From Bifidobacterium breve (GTDB lineage: Bacteria > Actinomycetota > Thermoleophilia > Miltoncostaeales > Miltoncostaeaceae), in the NCBI GenBank assembly GCA_945861935.1, contig CAMAVU010000002.1:1-64000 (forward strand): a stretch of DNA of 64,000 nt, written 5' to 3'. A program made the position numbers and the translations under genes. Shown one piece after another: positions 43,665-52,412 of the stretch. The notes beneath the pieces are model-generated. The model made no database searches. It was not told where the DNA came from and worked only from the letters and a program-made list of their open reading frames with translations. Every line of letters starts with the position of its first letter. Position 1 is the first letter of the stretch.

Positions 43665-45140
43665 TCAGGGCACGGCCCAGTCGGGCCGGAGGCCGAACCG
43701 CTCGGCCACCGGGGTGAGCACGTCGCCCTCGAGGACCTCGATGTGGTCGAGCGTCACCTGCGACGGATGCCCCACGCCGGTCGCCCGGGCCAGCCGGGTG
43801 ATGTCGCGACGTAGCCCGATGATGTAGGAGGCGGCGCGGACCGACTTGAGGGCCGGGTCAATGCCCCGCTGGCGCCAGGGCGACTGGGTTGCCACGCCGC
43901 TGGGGCACCGGCCGGTGTGGCAGCGCTGCGCCTGGACGCAGCCGATGGAGAGCATCGCCTCGCGCCCCACGTTCACCATGTCGGCGCCCAGCGCGAAGGC
44001 CATAAGGGCCTCGGCGGGCAGGCCCAGCCTGCCGCTGCCGATCCATGTGACCCGGTGCTGGATGCCGCGTTCGGCGAACGCACGGAACGCCCGGGCCTGC
44101 GCGAGCCGGTAGGGCAGGCCCACGTGATCGACGAACGCCAGCGGGCCCGAGCCAGTGCCCCCCTCCCCGCCGTCGACGGTGATGAAGTCAACGCCCCGGA
44201 CACCGCCCTCCATGTGGCGGGCGAGGTCGGCCCAGATGTCAGGGGCACCGACGGCGGACTTTATGCCCACCGGCAGGCCCGTGGCCTCGGCGATGCGCTC
44301 GACCACGTCGAGCAGGGCATCCACGTCGGCGAACTCGGGGTTGCGCGCCGGGCTCATGCAGTCGACACCGGGCTGAACCCCGCGGATTCGCGCCACCTCG
44401 GGGGTCACCTTCGCTCCGGGCAGCAGACCGCCCGCGTTGGGCTTCGCGCCCTGGCTGAGTTTCAACTCGATCGCCCGCACCGGGTGCTCCCCGACGAGGT
44501 CCACCAGTCTCGGCAGGTCCAGTCGCCCAGCAGCGTCCCGCGCCCCGAACCAGCCGCTGCCGAACTGCATCACCAACTCCCCGCCCTGGAGGTGGGAGGG
44601 CGCCAGGCCGCCCTCCCCGGTGTTGTGGAGGCACCCCGCCAGGGCGGCCCCGGCGTTGAGCGACTCGACGGCCCGGGCGGAGAGGGCGCCGAACGACATC
44701 CCCGAGATGTTCACCACCGAGGCCGGCCGGAATGCCTGGGAGCGCCCGCGCGGGCCACCCAGGACCTTGGCCGACGGCAGGGGCCAGTCATCCGGATCCC
44801 CGCCCTCGGGCGGAGGCGCAGCGAATCCCGCCGGGCTGATGAGGAGGTAGCCGGGGGAGCGCTCGAACTCGGCGTCCGTCCCGAAGCCGAAGCTTGCGTT
44901 CTCCCGCTTGGCTGTCGCGTAGATCCAGCGCCGGTCGTTGCGGCTGAAGGGCCGCTCCTCGTCGTTGCTGGTGACGATGTACTGGCGGAATTCCGGCCCG
45001 AAGGACTCAAAGATAAACCGCAGGTGGCCGATGACCGGAAAGATGCGCAGGATCGAGTGCTGGCGCTGGAGCAGGTCGAACACGGCCAGGAGGAGCAGAC
45101 ATCCCCCGATGCCGATCAGCACCCACCACCCGGCCGCCAC
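43665..45140 (-). CDS. FMN-binding glutamate-synthase-like protein with N-terminal membrane helix
   Basis: A 491-residue protein. A membrane helix (WWVLIGIGGCLLLLAVFDL) is followed by a glutamate-synthase large-subunit-like FMN/Fe-S barrel: VVNISGMSFGALSARAVES, LHNTGEGGLAPSH, IELKLSQGAKPNAGG, FITVDGGEGGTGSG and GCVQAQRCHTGRCPSGVATQ, where the Cys cluster binds iron-sulfur. It lacks the amidotransferase domain of true GltB, so it belongs to the separate FMN-binding glutamate synthase family, whose substrate is unclear. GTG start with GGGAGG 6 nt upstream. It is divergent from argF. Confidence 0.85.
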   Translation of the reverse strand: MAAGWWVLIGIGGCLLLLAVFDLLQRQHSILRIFPVIGHLRFIFESFGPEFRQYIVTSNDEERPFSRNDRRWIYATAKRENASFGFGTDAEFERSPGYLLISPAGFAAPPPEGGDPDDWPLPSAKVLGGPRGRSQAFRPASVVNISGMSFGALSARAVESLNAGAALAGCLHNTGEGGLAPSHLQGGELVMQFGSGWFGARDAAGRLDLPRLVDLVGEHPVRAIELKLSQGAKPNAGGLLPGAKVTPEVARIRGVQPGVDCMSPARNPEFADVDALLDVVERIAEATGLPVGIKSAVGAPDIWADLARHMEGGVRGVDFITVDGGEGGTGSGPLAFVDHVGLPYRLAQARAFRAFAERGIQHRVTWIGSGRLGLPAEALMAFALGADMVNVGREAMLSIGCVQAQRCHTGRCPSGVATQSPWRQRGIDPALKSVRAASYIIGLRRDITRLARATGVGHPSQVTLDHIEVLEGDVLTPVAERFGLRPDWAVP

Positions 45141-45226
45141 GATGCCCCTCCCGTCGCATGATCGGACCGATCGTGCCGCATGGCCGCGCGCGGTGCCCTC
45201 GAACGCCGCGATAGGCTCCGCCTGTG

Positions 45227-46165
45227 ATGCCGTATCCGACCAGTCCTGCCCTCGCCGGCAGGTCCCTCCTGAGCCTGATGAACCACCCCGCCGGGGCGGT
45301 GCGGGACATCCTCGACCGTGCCGACGCCCTGAAGGCGGAAGGCGAGTGGCCCGCCGCGCTGTCCGGGCGTGCGGTGGCGTTGATCTTCGAGCAGCCCTCC
45401 ACGCGCACCCGGGTGTCGTTCGAGGTGGGCATTGCCCGGCTGGGGGGACACCCCGTGGTGCTCGCGGGGCGTGACATGCAGTTGGGCCGCGGCGAGACGA
45501 TCGAGGACACCGCGAAGGTGCTGTCACGGTTCGTGGATGCCATCGTCATCCGCACGGTGGACCACGCCAAGGTCGTGGCGCTCGCCGAGCACGCGGACGT
45601 TCCGGTGATCAATGCGCTGACCCATGACCATCACCCATGTCAGGGCCTTGCCGACGTCATGACCATCCGCGAGCGCTTCGGTGACCCACGGGGGCTGCGC
45701 GCCGCGTACGTCGGCGATGGCAACAACTGCTGCCACTCGCTCATGGTGGCGGGCGCGCTACTCGGGATGGAGGTGGTCGCGGGCTGCCCGGAGGGCTACC
45801 TGCCGGACCCCGTCGTGGTGCAGCGCGCCGATGTCATCGCCCGCGAGCACGGCGGCTCGGTGAGCGTGGTCCGGGACCCCCGTGAGGCCGTGGCCGGAGC
45901 CAGGGCCGTCTATACGGACGTCTGGGTATCCATGGGCGACGAGGCCGAGGAGGCGGAGCGCCTGCATGTGTTCGCCCCGTACCGGGTGGACGACGCCCTC
46001 ATGGACGCCGCCGCACCTGATGCGATCGCCCTGCACCCGCTGCCCGCCCACGACGGGCTGGAGATCACACGGGCCGTCTACCACGGACCGCGTTCCGCGG
46101 TGTGGGACGAGGCGGAGAACCGCCTCTACGTGCAGGCGGCACTGCTGATGCACATCCTGGGGTAG
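45227..46165 (+). CDS. ornithine carbamoyltransferase-like protein
   Basis: A 312-residue transcarbamoylase. The carbamoyl-phosphate sites are intact: FEQPSTRTRVSFEVG and THDHHPCQGLAD; the ornithine-type SMG loop is present in DVWVSMGDEAEEA. The catalytic loop reads LHPLPAHDG instead of the usual HCLP of ornithine carbamoyltransferases, so the Cys that binds the ornithine amine is Pro. It may be an ArgF with altered chemistry or an enzyme for another amine. No other arg gene lies nearby. ATG chosen; a GTG one codon earlier is possible, with TAGGCT 6 nt upstream of it. Confidence 0.82.
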   Translation: MPYPTSPALAGRSLLSLMNHPAGAVRDILDRADALKAEGEWPAALSGRAVALIFEQPSTRTRVSFEVGIARLGGHPVVLAGRDMQLGRGETIEDTAKVLSRFVDAIVIRTVDHAKVVALAEHADVPVINALTHDHHPCQGLADVMTIRERFGDPRGLRAAYVGDGNNCCHSLMVAGALLGMEVVAGCPEGYLPDPVVVQRADVIAREHGGSVSVVRDPREAVAGARAVYTDVWVSMGDEAEEAERLHVFAPYRVDDALMDAAAPDAIALHPLPAHDGLEITRAVYHGPRSAVWDEAENRLYVQAALLMHILG

Positions 46166-46174
46166 CCGGGGCCG

Positions 46175-47119
46175 ATGGCGCGGATCCTCTCGGACGACCA
46201 GCCGCGTTCCCGCCCACCGCTCCTCACATACGCCGTCATGGCTGCGTGGGTGGTCATGTGGATCGCCCAGGCCCTGCGCCCGGACGACGGCAACCTGGTG
46301 GACTCGGTGCAGGCCATGGCGTGCCGCTGGGGCATGGTGCCCGAGCACATCGTCGGTGGTGGGGCTGCAGGCGCGGATCCGTGCGTCGTGCTCTCGGCAG
46401 CCCACTCGCCGTGGCTCGAAGTGCTGTCCGCCCAGTTCCTGCATATCTCGTGGTGGCACCTGCTGGGCAACCTGCTCTTCCTCTGGGTCTTCGGGCCGGC
46501 AGTGGAGGAGCGTCTCGGGCGCCTGCGTTTCCTTCCCTTCGCCCTGGGCTGCGCCTATGCGGCATTTCTCGTCGAGGCAATCGCAGACCCGTCCTCGGTG
46601 CAGCCCGTCATCGGGGGATCGGGCGTGGTGGCAACGGTCCTCGGCGCCTATCTCGTCCTCTTCCCCAGAGCCCGGCTGCGGCTCCGCGCCGGACGCCCGT
46701 CACGCACGGGCGGCATTCCCGCGTGGCTGCCGATCACGATCTGGGCGGCCTTCGAGACGGCCGCCGCCCTGTCGGGTGCCAGCCCCGGAGCGGCGCACTG
46801 GCTGCATCTCGCCGGATTCGCGCTGGGCGCTCTGCTGGCCCGTCCTGCCGCAACCGCCCTGCCCTCCGGGCGCGCACCCGCGGCCCCGGTCGAGTGGGTG
46901 CGCGTGACGATCGCCCGTAACCAGCCCGAGGCCGAGTTGATTCAGGCCATTCTGGCCGACGCGGGTATCACGACCTACCTGCGTCGCACGGCGGGATTCG
47001 ACGTGCCCGACTATCTGGCGGGCGGCCCGCGCGACGTCATGGTGCCCGGGACGCAGGCTCTGGAGGCCCATGGGGTCATCAACCCCCACGGGGATGACGT
47101 GCCGCCCTCCGGGCGCTAG
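46175..47119 (+). CDS. rhomboid protease with C-terminal DUF2007-like domain
   Basis: A 314-residue protein. Residues about 15-230 form a rhomboid intramembrane serine protease: HISWWHLLGNLLFLWVFG, the nucleophile region VIGGSGVVATVLGAY (Ser149) and the His helix HWLHLAGFALGALL (His211 or 208). After about residue 240 the cytoplasmic tail has WVRVTIARNQPEAELIQAIL and ADAGITTYLRR, typical of DUF2007 (putative prokaryotic signal-transducing protein). This fusion suggests that proteolysis within the membrane is coupled to a signalling module. It starts 9 bp after argF and its end overlaps the next convergent gene by 4 bp. Confidence 0.85.
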   Translation: MARILSDDQPRSRPPLLTYAVMAAWVVMWIAQALRPDDGNLVDSVQAMACRWGMVPEHIVGGGAAGADPCVVLSAAHSPWLEVLSAQFLHISWWHLLGNLLFLWVFGPAVEERLGRLRFLPFALGCAYAAFLVEAIADPSSVQPVIGGSGVVATVLGAYLVLFPRARLRLRAGRPSRTGGIPAWLPITIWAAFETAAALSGASPGAAHWLHLAGFALGALLARPAATALPSGRAPAAPVEWVRVTIARNQPEAELIQAILADAGITTYLRRTAGFDVPDYLAGGPRDVMVPGTQALEAHGVINPHGDDVPPSGR

Positions 47120-47997
47120 CGACCCAGAACGATCGGGCCGCGTCGCGGAGCCGACCGCCGCCGCCTGACGATTCCTGTGCCCAGCAGCACCGCGCCCACC
47201 ACAAGGCAGGTGATCAGCGCAATCCACCAGTTCCCGAGGATCGCCACGGTCGCCGTCCAGGCGACGTCGCCGGCATCATCGGCCGCAATGGCCGACACCG
47301 AGATGGGTGGCATGACGAGGCGCAGGAGCAGGGGGATGATTGCGATCGCGAGCGAGGCGATGCCCAGCACCCGGAGCATGCGAACACGGTCACCGGCGGC
47401 GGCCACGGCGGCCGCGCCGAGGCCGATGACACCGAGCAGGAGCCAGAGGGGAAGGCTGCGCAGGGTGTCCGCGGCGCCCACGACGGTCTCGACCCAGGCG
47501 GGGACATCACGCTTCTCAACCGTGATCCTGAGGTCCTCACCTGGCGGGATCGCCACCACCAGAGCGGGATTGACCTGCCGCACCTTCTGCTCCACGACGG
47601 GGCGTATCGCCGAGAAGTCGATAGTGACAGGCTGGTCCGGGGCAGCCTGGTAGGCCTCGCGCATCCGCTCGATGGCCGGACCCATCAGGCCCGGGAACTC
47701 GGCGGACTGCAACGCCGCCGAGAGATGGGCGCTCATCTCGTCGTGCGCTGCGGTGGTGAGGTCAATGCCCTGCCCGGCCCCGAACGAATCCACCGTGGCC
47801 AGCAGGGCGTCGGTGACCGCCACGGAACCCGCCGGGCTCTGGATGACCTCGACGGTGACCTCGGCGAACCCGCTCGGGTCCGTTACGCGGGTGGTAACGG
47901 TCCAGACCAGGACGGCCGCGAGCCACATCGTGACCGCCAGCACTGCGGCCGCGGCCGCAGTGGCCCGGCGCGACGTGGACGTGTGTTTCCTGCCCAT
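47116..47997 (-). CDS. membrane protein with a large extracytoplasmic domain
   Basis: A 293-residue protein of unknown function. One helix near residues 15-38, an outside domain of about 150 residues (VTVEVIQSPAGSVAVTDALL, DLRITVEKRDVPAWVETV), and three more helices (SLPLWLLLGVIGLGAAAV, LAIAIIPLLLRLVM, WIALITCLVVGAVLLG) before an Arg-rich tail. TTGACA and TCAGGT are spaced 17 bp, with the -10 box exactly 8 nt before this ATG, which supports the chosen start over a GTG six codons earlier. Confidence 0.68.
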   Translation of the reverse strand: MGRKHTSTSRRATAAAAAVLAVTMWLAAVLVWTVTTRVTDPSGFAEVTVEVIQSPAGSVAVTDALLATVDSFGAGQGIDLTTAAHDEMSAHLSAALQSAEFPGLMGPAIERMREAYQAAPDQPVTIDFSAIRPVVEQKVRQVNPALVVAIPPGEDLRITVEKRDVPAWVETVVGAADTLRSLPLWLLLGVIGLGAAAVAAAGDRVRMLRVLGIASLAIAIIPLLLRLVMPPISVSAIAADDAGDVAWTATVAILGNWWIALITCLVVGAVLLGTGIVRRRRSAPRRGPIVLGR

Positions 47998-48005
47998 TGC
48001 CGGGT

Positions 48006-48034
48006 ACCTGACCACCCCGGTGCCCGGGTGTCAA
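48006..48034 (-). promoter_or_regulatory. promoter of the membrane-protein gene at 47997
   Basis: TTGACA (48034-48029), a 17-bp spacer, TCAGGT (48011-48006), then 8 nt to the ATG. The -35 box is perfect; the -10 lacks the conserved A at position 2. The spacing to the start predicts a leaderless transcript. Confidence 0.5.
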
Positions 48035-48115
48035 GCACCCGGGCCGCCCCGCCCCTGCCCTGCGCCCCGCAACAACGCGTCTGGATCTACGGGACCCGCG
48101 TGTTCAGTTACACCG

Positions 48116-48143
48116 TGTGACGCATGTACGTGGCATATACGAT
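48116..48143 (+). promoter_or_regulatory. promoter of the small basic protein gene
   Basis: TGTGAC (48116-48121), a 16-bp spacer and TACGAT (48138-48143), about 30 nt before a Shine-Dalgarno-led ATG. It is one of the few genes here with a normal short leader. Confidence 0.4.
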
Positions 48144-48174
48144 GAGCACGCGGCCAACGAGCAGGAGATACACC

Positions 48175-48630
48175 ATGACCGAGCAGCCCCACATGCCGGG
48201 TGGCCCCGCCGCTCCCGCTGATCAGGCCACCGACACGAGCGCCGGCGCCGTGCCGCGGGGCGGTATTGCCGACGCCATTTTCGTCGAGGTCCAACAGATG
48301 ACGGCGAACGGCGCGATGTCGAAGAACGACGCCTTCGAGGCCATCTCGGCGCGCTCGGGACGCCGGGCCGGCACGGTCGCCGCCAACTACTACAGCGTCG
48401 CCCGCAAACGGGGCGCGATCCTGCAGCCGCGCACCCGGCGGAGCGGGACGCCCACGGCGGTGCCGGACGCCCGCACCGGTGGCGGGGCGCAGTTGGCGGT
48501 GAGCCGTCTGGAAGAAGCGGTCGGGGACCTGTCACGTCTCGTCCGCGAGCAGGAGGCCGAGTTGGCGGACCTTCGCGTGCAGGTGACGCAGTTCGACCGG
48601 CTCAAGGCGCTCATCGCAACAGCCGGATAG
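48175..48630 (+). CDS. small basic/coiled-coil protein, possibly DNA-binding
   Basis: A 151-residue protein in three parts: a disordered Pro/Ala N-terminus; a basic helical middle (IFVEVQQMTANGAMSKNDAF then ARSGRRAGTVAANYYSVARK) resembling a helix-turn-helix of a nucleoid or transcription factor; and a C-terminal coiled coil with heptads (RLEEAVGDLSRLVREQEAEL). The coiled coil would mediate dimers, the basic part DNA contact. AGGAG lies 7 nt before the ATG, which fixes the start. I cannot name a family. Confidence 0.65.
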   Translation: MTEQPHMPGGPAAPADQATDTSAGAVPRGGIADAIFVEVQQMTANGAMSKNDAFEAISARSGRRAGTVAANYYSVARKRGAILQPRTRRSGTPTAVPDARTGGGAQLAVSRLEEAVGDLSRLVREQEAELADLRVQVTQFDRLKALIATAG

Positions 48631-48651
48631 GGCCGGGCCCGCGCCGGTGCG

Positions 48652-49674
48652 TCAGTCCATCCGGACGGGGCGCTTCTCGCCGGATCCCGCGCGCAGGATG
48701 CCGGGCACCTCGTCAAGGGTGACCTCGTCGCCGATGAGCGCGTCGTAGGGCGCGTCACCAGCCGCGAGGTGCCCGAGGGCCGCACGGACCGCCTCGGGTG
48801 TGTGGTGGTACGAACCCCGGATCGTGAGCTCCTGATAGTGCAACGGGAAGGTCGGCAACGTCACGGTGGTGCCGGGGGCGCAGCCCCCGTAGACGAGGAC
48901 CTCTCCCCCGGGGCGGGCGATGGCCACGGCGGCCTCCCAGGCCCCGGGCCGGCCCACGGCCTCCACCACGGCATCAGGACCGCGTCCGGCGCCATGGGCC
49001 GCGCGCACCGCCGCGATGGCATCGGGATCGCGCGGGGCGTCCATCACCCGCGCGGCGCCGAAGCGGACCGCGCGCGCGCGGCGCTCCTCATGAGGGTCGC
49101 AGATCGTTACCAGACAGCCCCGGGCGGCGAGCAACGCGGTGATGAGGGTCCCCTGCACGCCGCCTCCCAGCACCACCACCTCATCCCCGGGTCCGGCCGT
49201 GACGCGCTCGACCCCACGCACCGCGCAGGCCAGGGGCTCAACCATCGCCGCCCGCTCGGGCGCGACTCCGGCGGGCAGCGGCAGCATGTTGCGCTCGACG
49301 ATGCGCGCCGGCACGAGCAGATACTCCGCGAAGGCTCCGGTCAGGTACACAATCGCCTCGCAGAGCGATGGCCGGCCCGCGACGCACGGCGGACATGCCC
49401 CGCAGGGCGCCGAGTTGGCCACGACCACCGCGTCGCCCTCGTGCACGTCCGCCACGCCGGGACCGATCGCCGAGACCACGCCGGCGGCCTCGTGGCCGAA
49501 GGGCGCAGGAGGCGGGGGCAGAGCGGGATGCTGCCCCTGACGGAGCATCTTCGCATCGGTGGCGCAGGTGAGCGCACGGGTCACCCGCAGCACAACCTCC
49601 CCGGGGCCTGGCCGGGGCACGGGGACATCCTCGAGGCGGAGGTCATCGGGACCATGGAGCACGAGCGCGCGCAT
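48652..49674 (-). CDS. zinc-dependent alcohol dehydrogenase family protein
   Basis: A 340-residue medium-chain dehydrogenase. TCATDAKM contributes the first zinc Cys, PFGHEAAGVV the His and Glu, and GACPPCVAGRPSLC the structural-zinc Cys set. The Rossmann fold is VVVLGGGVQGTLITALL, and YHHTPEAVRAAL lies at the C-terminal substrate region, as in sorbitol/threonine dehydrogenase-like members. The substrate is unknown. Its start lies only 37 bp from the divergent prenyl synthase, and each has its own -10 box. Confidence 0.85.
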   Translation of the reverse strand: MRALVLHGPDDLRLEDVPVPRPGPGEVVLRVTRALTCATDAKMLRQGQHPALPPPPAPFGHEAAGVVSAIGPGVADVHEGDAVVVANSAPCGACPPCVAGRPSLCEAIVYLTGAFAEYLLVPARIVERNMLPLPAGVAPERAAMVEPLACAVRGVERVTAGPGDEVVVLGGGVQGTLITALLAARGCLVTICDPHEERRARAVRFGAARVMDAPRDPDAIAAVRAAHGAGRGPDAVVEAVGRPGAWEAAVAIARPGGEVLVYGGCAPGTTVTLPTFPLHYQELTIRGSYHHTPEAVRAALGHLAAGDAPYDALIGDEVTLDEVPGILRAGSGEKRPVRMD

Positions 49675-49682
49675 GGCGGCCG

Positions 49683-49703
49683 ACGGTACCAGCCGGGTAC
49701 CCT
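49683..49703. promoter_or_regulatory. paired divergent -10 elements for the dehydrogenase and hopanoid operon
   Basis: In a 37-bp gap, TACCGT on the minus strand (49688-49683) lies 8 nt before the dehydrogenase ATG, and TACCCT on the plus strand (49698-49703) lies 8 nt before the prenyl synthase ATG. Both would give leaderless mRNAs. Their cores sit about 10 bp apart, so the two promoters probably compete. Confidence 0.55.
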
Positions 49704-49711
49704 GCGCCCCG

Positions 49712-50635
49712 ATGAGCGACCCCACCGAGAGCACCATCCACGCCCGATATCCCGAGCACCTGCGCCAGCAGGTGGACGCGTACCTGGACGCCCTGTGGTT
49801 TGACGCCGGAGATGCCGGCGAGGTGGCAGACGCGCACGGCACCGAGGGCCTCGTCGAAGCGATGCGGTATTCACTGCTCGCCGGGGGGAAGCGCATCCGT
49901 CCGGTGCTGGCCCTTGCCACCGCAGAGTCGCTCGGCCGCGACCCGGCCGAGATCATGCCGTCGGCCGCCGCGATCGAGTTGGTGCACACGTATTCGCTCA
50001 TCCACGACGACCTCCCCGCGATGGACGACGACGACCTGCGCCGCGGGATGCCCACCTGCCACACGGTCTATGGGGACGACGTGGCGATCCTCGCCGGCGA
50101 CGCGCTGTTCGCCGAGGCCGTGCGCCTGGTGTGCGAGCACCAGCCGGGCGGCCCGGAGGTGAAGGTTGGGATCCTGAGGGAACTCAGTACCGCGACGGGT
50201 GTGACCGGCATGGTGGGGGGCCAGTTCCTCGACCTCACGGGTGCGGGCGGGCGGGGGGCCGACGCCCTGACCGCGATGCACGCGCTCAAGACCGGCCGGC
50301 TGATGGCCGTATCGGTGCACATCGCTCTGGTGCTCGCCCCCCCGCCCGCCGCCCAGGACCGGATCTACCGGGCCTTCGCGAGCGAGTTGGGCCTGCTCTT
50401 CCAGATCGTGGATGACATCCTCGACGTGGACGGGTCCGAGGAGGTGCTCGGGAAGGCCGTCGGTGCCGACGAGCGCATGGGCAAGGTCACCTACACCAGC
50501 CTCCACGGCATGGATCGGGCTCGTGCGCTGGCCGCGGAGTCGCATGCGCGCGCGATGGCCCTGCTCGGGGACCTTCCGGGCCCGGTGGACGACCTGGCCG
50601 CCATCACCGACGCCGCCTTCGCGCGGCAGCGCTAG
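49712..50635 (+). CDS. ispA: polyprenyl (farnesyl-type) diphosphate synthase
   Basis: A 307-residue trans-prenyltransferase, first gene of the hopanoid operon. GGKRIRPVLALATAES lies before the first Asp-rich motif HDDLPAMDDDDLRRG (about 98-113), which binds the diphosphate of the allylic substrate; the second is QIVDDILDVDG. The short-chain (C15) specificity is expected from the bulky TYSL residues ahead of the first motif and from the operon. The product, FPP, would supply HpnD. The symbol is by analogy; a geranylgeranyl-type product cannot be excluded. Confidence 0.85.
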   Translation: MSDPTESTIHARYPEHLRQQVDAYLDALWFDAGDAGEVADAHGTEGLVEAMRYSLLAGGKRIRPVLALATAESLGRDPAEIMPSAAAIELVHTYSLIHDDLPAMDDDDLRRGMPTCHTVYGDDVAILAGDALFAEAVRLVCEHQPGGPEVKVGILRELSTATGVTGMVGGQFLDLTGAGGRGADALTAMHALKTGRLMAVSVHIALVLAPPPAAQDRIYRAFASELGLLFQIVDDILDVDGSEEVLGKAVGADERMGKVTYTSLHGMDRARALAAESHARAMALLGDLPGPVDDLAAITDAAFARQR

Positions 50636-50729
50636 CCGCCACCCCGCCCGGGGACCCTGCACGGCATGGCGCCGGTGCGTTGATTACCGTTCAGGCGTCC
50701 CCAACCGCCCTCGCCGTCAGGAACCACCG

Positions 50730-51737
50730 GTGCCACGACGTCCGCTGTCACTCGAACTCGGGATGGCCACGTACATCGCAAAGAAGAAGCTCCTCGAACG
50801 GAAGGAGCGCTTCCCGTTCACCCTGATGCTCGAGCCCCTTGAGTTATGCAACCTCGCCTGCACCGGATGCGGTCGGATTCAGGAGTACAAGGACGTGTTC
50901 CACAAGCGGCTCACCGTGGAGCAGTGCCTGAGCGTGGCCGAGGAATGCGGCGCCCCCATCGTGAACATCCCCGGCGGGGAGCCGCTCATCCACCAGCAGA
51001 TCGGCGAGATCGTCCACGGCATCATCGACCAAGGGCGCTTCGTGTACCTGTGCACGAACGGCATCCTCATGGAGCGGGCCTTCGAACGCATCACCCCCGT
51101 GAAGCGCTTCGCGTTCGTGGTCCACATTGACGGCATGGAGTCGGTGCACGACCACGCCGTGGACCGGCAGGGCGTGTTCAAGAAGGCCACGGGACACATG
51201 CGCGAGGCGATCGAGCGCGGCTACCGCGTGTGCACCAACACCACGATCTTCCGCGGCACCCCCGCCGAGGAGTACGTCGATCTGTTCATGTATCTCAAGG
51301 ACATGGGCGTGGAGGGATGCATCACGTCCCCGGGCTACGACTACGCGTCGGTCACCCGTGACCGCGACCAGTTCCTCGCACGTACCGAGGCTCAGGCGCT
51401 CTACACCGAGGTCCACGCGCGGTGCGAGGGTCTGGATATCCCGTTCTACAACAACCCCCTGTTCCATGAGTTCCTTCAGGGCAACCGGGAGTACCGGTGC
51501 TCGGCGTGGAGCATGCCCACCTACACCGTGGAGGGCTGGCGGTCCCCGTGCTACCTGCTGGCCGACGCGCACGTGCAGAGCATGAAGGAGTTGTTCGAGG
51601 GCACCGACTGGGAGAGTTACGGGACCGGCCGCGACCCCCGGTGCGCCAACTGTCTCATGCACTGCGGCTACGAGGCCAGCACGATCCTCGATGCCATGTC
51701 CAGTCCCCGGGACCTGCTCGCGCTCGCCCGCGGGTAG
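50730..51737 (+). CDS. hpnH: adenosyl-hopene transferase HpnH
   Basis: A 335-residue radical SAM enzyme that adds the 5'-deoxyadenosyl radical to hopene, giving adenosylhopane. LEPLELCNLACTGCGRI contains the radical cluster Cys40, Cys44 and Cys47; NIPGGEPLIHQQIG and VYLCTNGILMERA are SAM-contact strands, and a Cys-rich C-terminal region follows (CANCLMHCGYEAS). GTG start after AGGA. It is followed 18 bp later by hpnG, the next step. Confidence 0.92.
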   Translation: MPRRPLSLELGMATYIAKKKLLERKERFPFTLMLEPLELCNLACTGCGRIQEYKDVFHKRLTVEQCLSVAEECGAPIVNIPGGEPLIHQQIGEIVHGIIDQGRFVYLCTNGILMERAFERITPVKRFAFVVHIDGMESVHDHAVDRQGVFKKATGHMREAIERGYRVCTNTTIFRGTPAEEYVDLFMYLKDMGVEGCITSPGYDYASVTRDRDQFLARTEAQALYTEVHARCEGLDIPFYNNPLFHEFLQGNREYRCSAWSMPTYTVEGWRSPCYLLADAHVQSMKELFEGTDWESYGTGRDPRCANCLMHCGYEASTILDAMSSPRDLLALARG

Positions 51738-51755
51738 GCGATTCAGACCGTCCCG

Positions 51756-52412
51756 ATGCGTCACGGCGTTGTCGCGCTCCTCTGCGCCGTGCCCGCGGAG
51801 GAGCGGCTGCTCCGTCGCTTTGCGGGGCCGGACGTGCGGATCGTCGTCACCGGCATGGGCCCGGGCCCGGCCGAGCGCTCCGCCCGGCACGCCATCGCAG
51901 ACGGTGCGTCGTTCGCCATCTCCGTCGGCTTCTGCGGGGCCCTTGACCCGGCGCTCGAACGGGGCGACGTGGTGATCCCCGTGAGCGTGCGCGACTGGGC
52001 AACGGGGGATGCGTGGCCATGCGATGCCGCGCTGGCCCGGGGCGCAGGCACACCCCGCGGCACGCTCGTGACCACCGACCATGTGGTGTCGGGGCCCGGC
52101 GAGCGCACGCGGCTCGTCGGTCTGGCCGTGGACATGGAAAGCGCCGGCGCGGCGCGCGCATGTGCGCAGGCGGGCGTGCCATTCGCCGCGATCCGGGCGG
52201 TCACCGACCGGATGGACGACGTCCTGCCCGACCTTGACGGGGTCGTCGATGGCAGTGGCAACGTGCACCCGCTCCGCGTGCTGCGGCGACTCGCCACCCG
52301 GCCATCGGACATCGCGGCATGGGCGCGGCTGGCCCGCGGGGCCCGGGCAGCGCGCCAGAGCCTCGTGCCCGCCGTTGCCGCAGCGCTCGCCGGGGAGGCC
52401 ATGGCCGCGTGA
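51756..52412 (+). CDS. hpnG: hopanoid-associated nucleoside phosphorylase HpnG
   Basis: A 218-residue nucleoside-phosphorylase-fold protein that removes adenine from adenosylhopane to give ribosylhopane. ALLCAVPAEERLLRRF, SVGFCGALDPALERGD and VDMESAGAARACAQAG (ribose-site Glu) follow the family order, and AIRAVTDRMDDVLPD closes the base pocket. The stop overlaps the cyclase start (GTGA). Confidence 0.86.
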   Translation: MRHGVVALLCAVPAEERLLRRFAGPDVRIVVTGMGPGPAERSARHAIADGASFAISVGFCGALDPALERGDVVIPVSVRDWATGDAWPCDAALARGAGTPRGTLVTTDHVVSGPGERTRLVGLAVDMESAGAARACAQAGVPFAAIRAVTDRMDDVLPDLDGVVDGSGNVHPLRVLRRLATRPSDIAAWARLARGARAARQSLVPAVAAALAGEAMAA

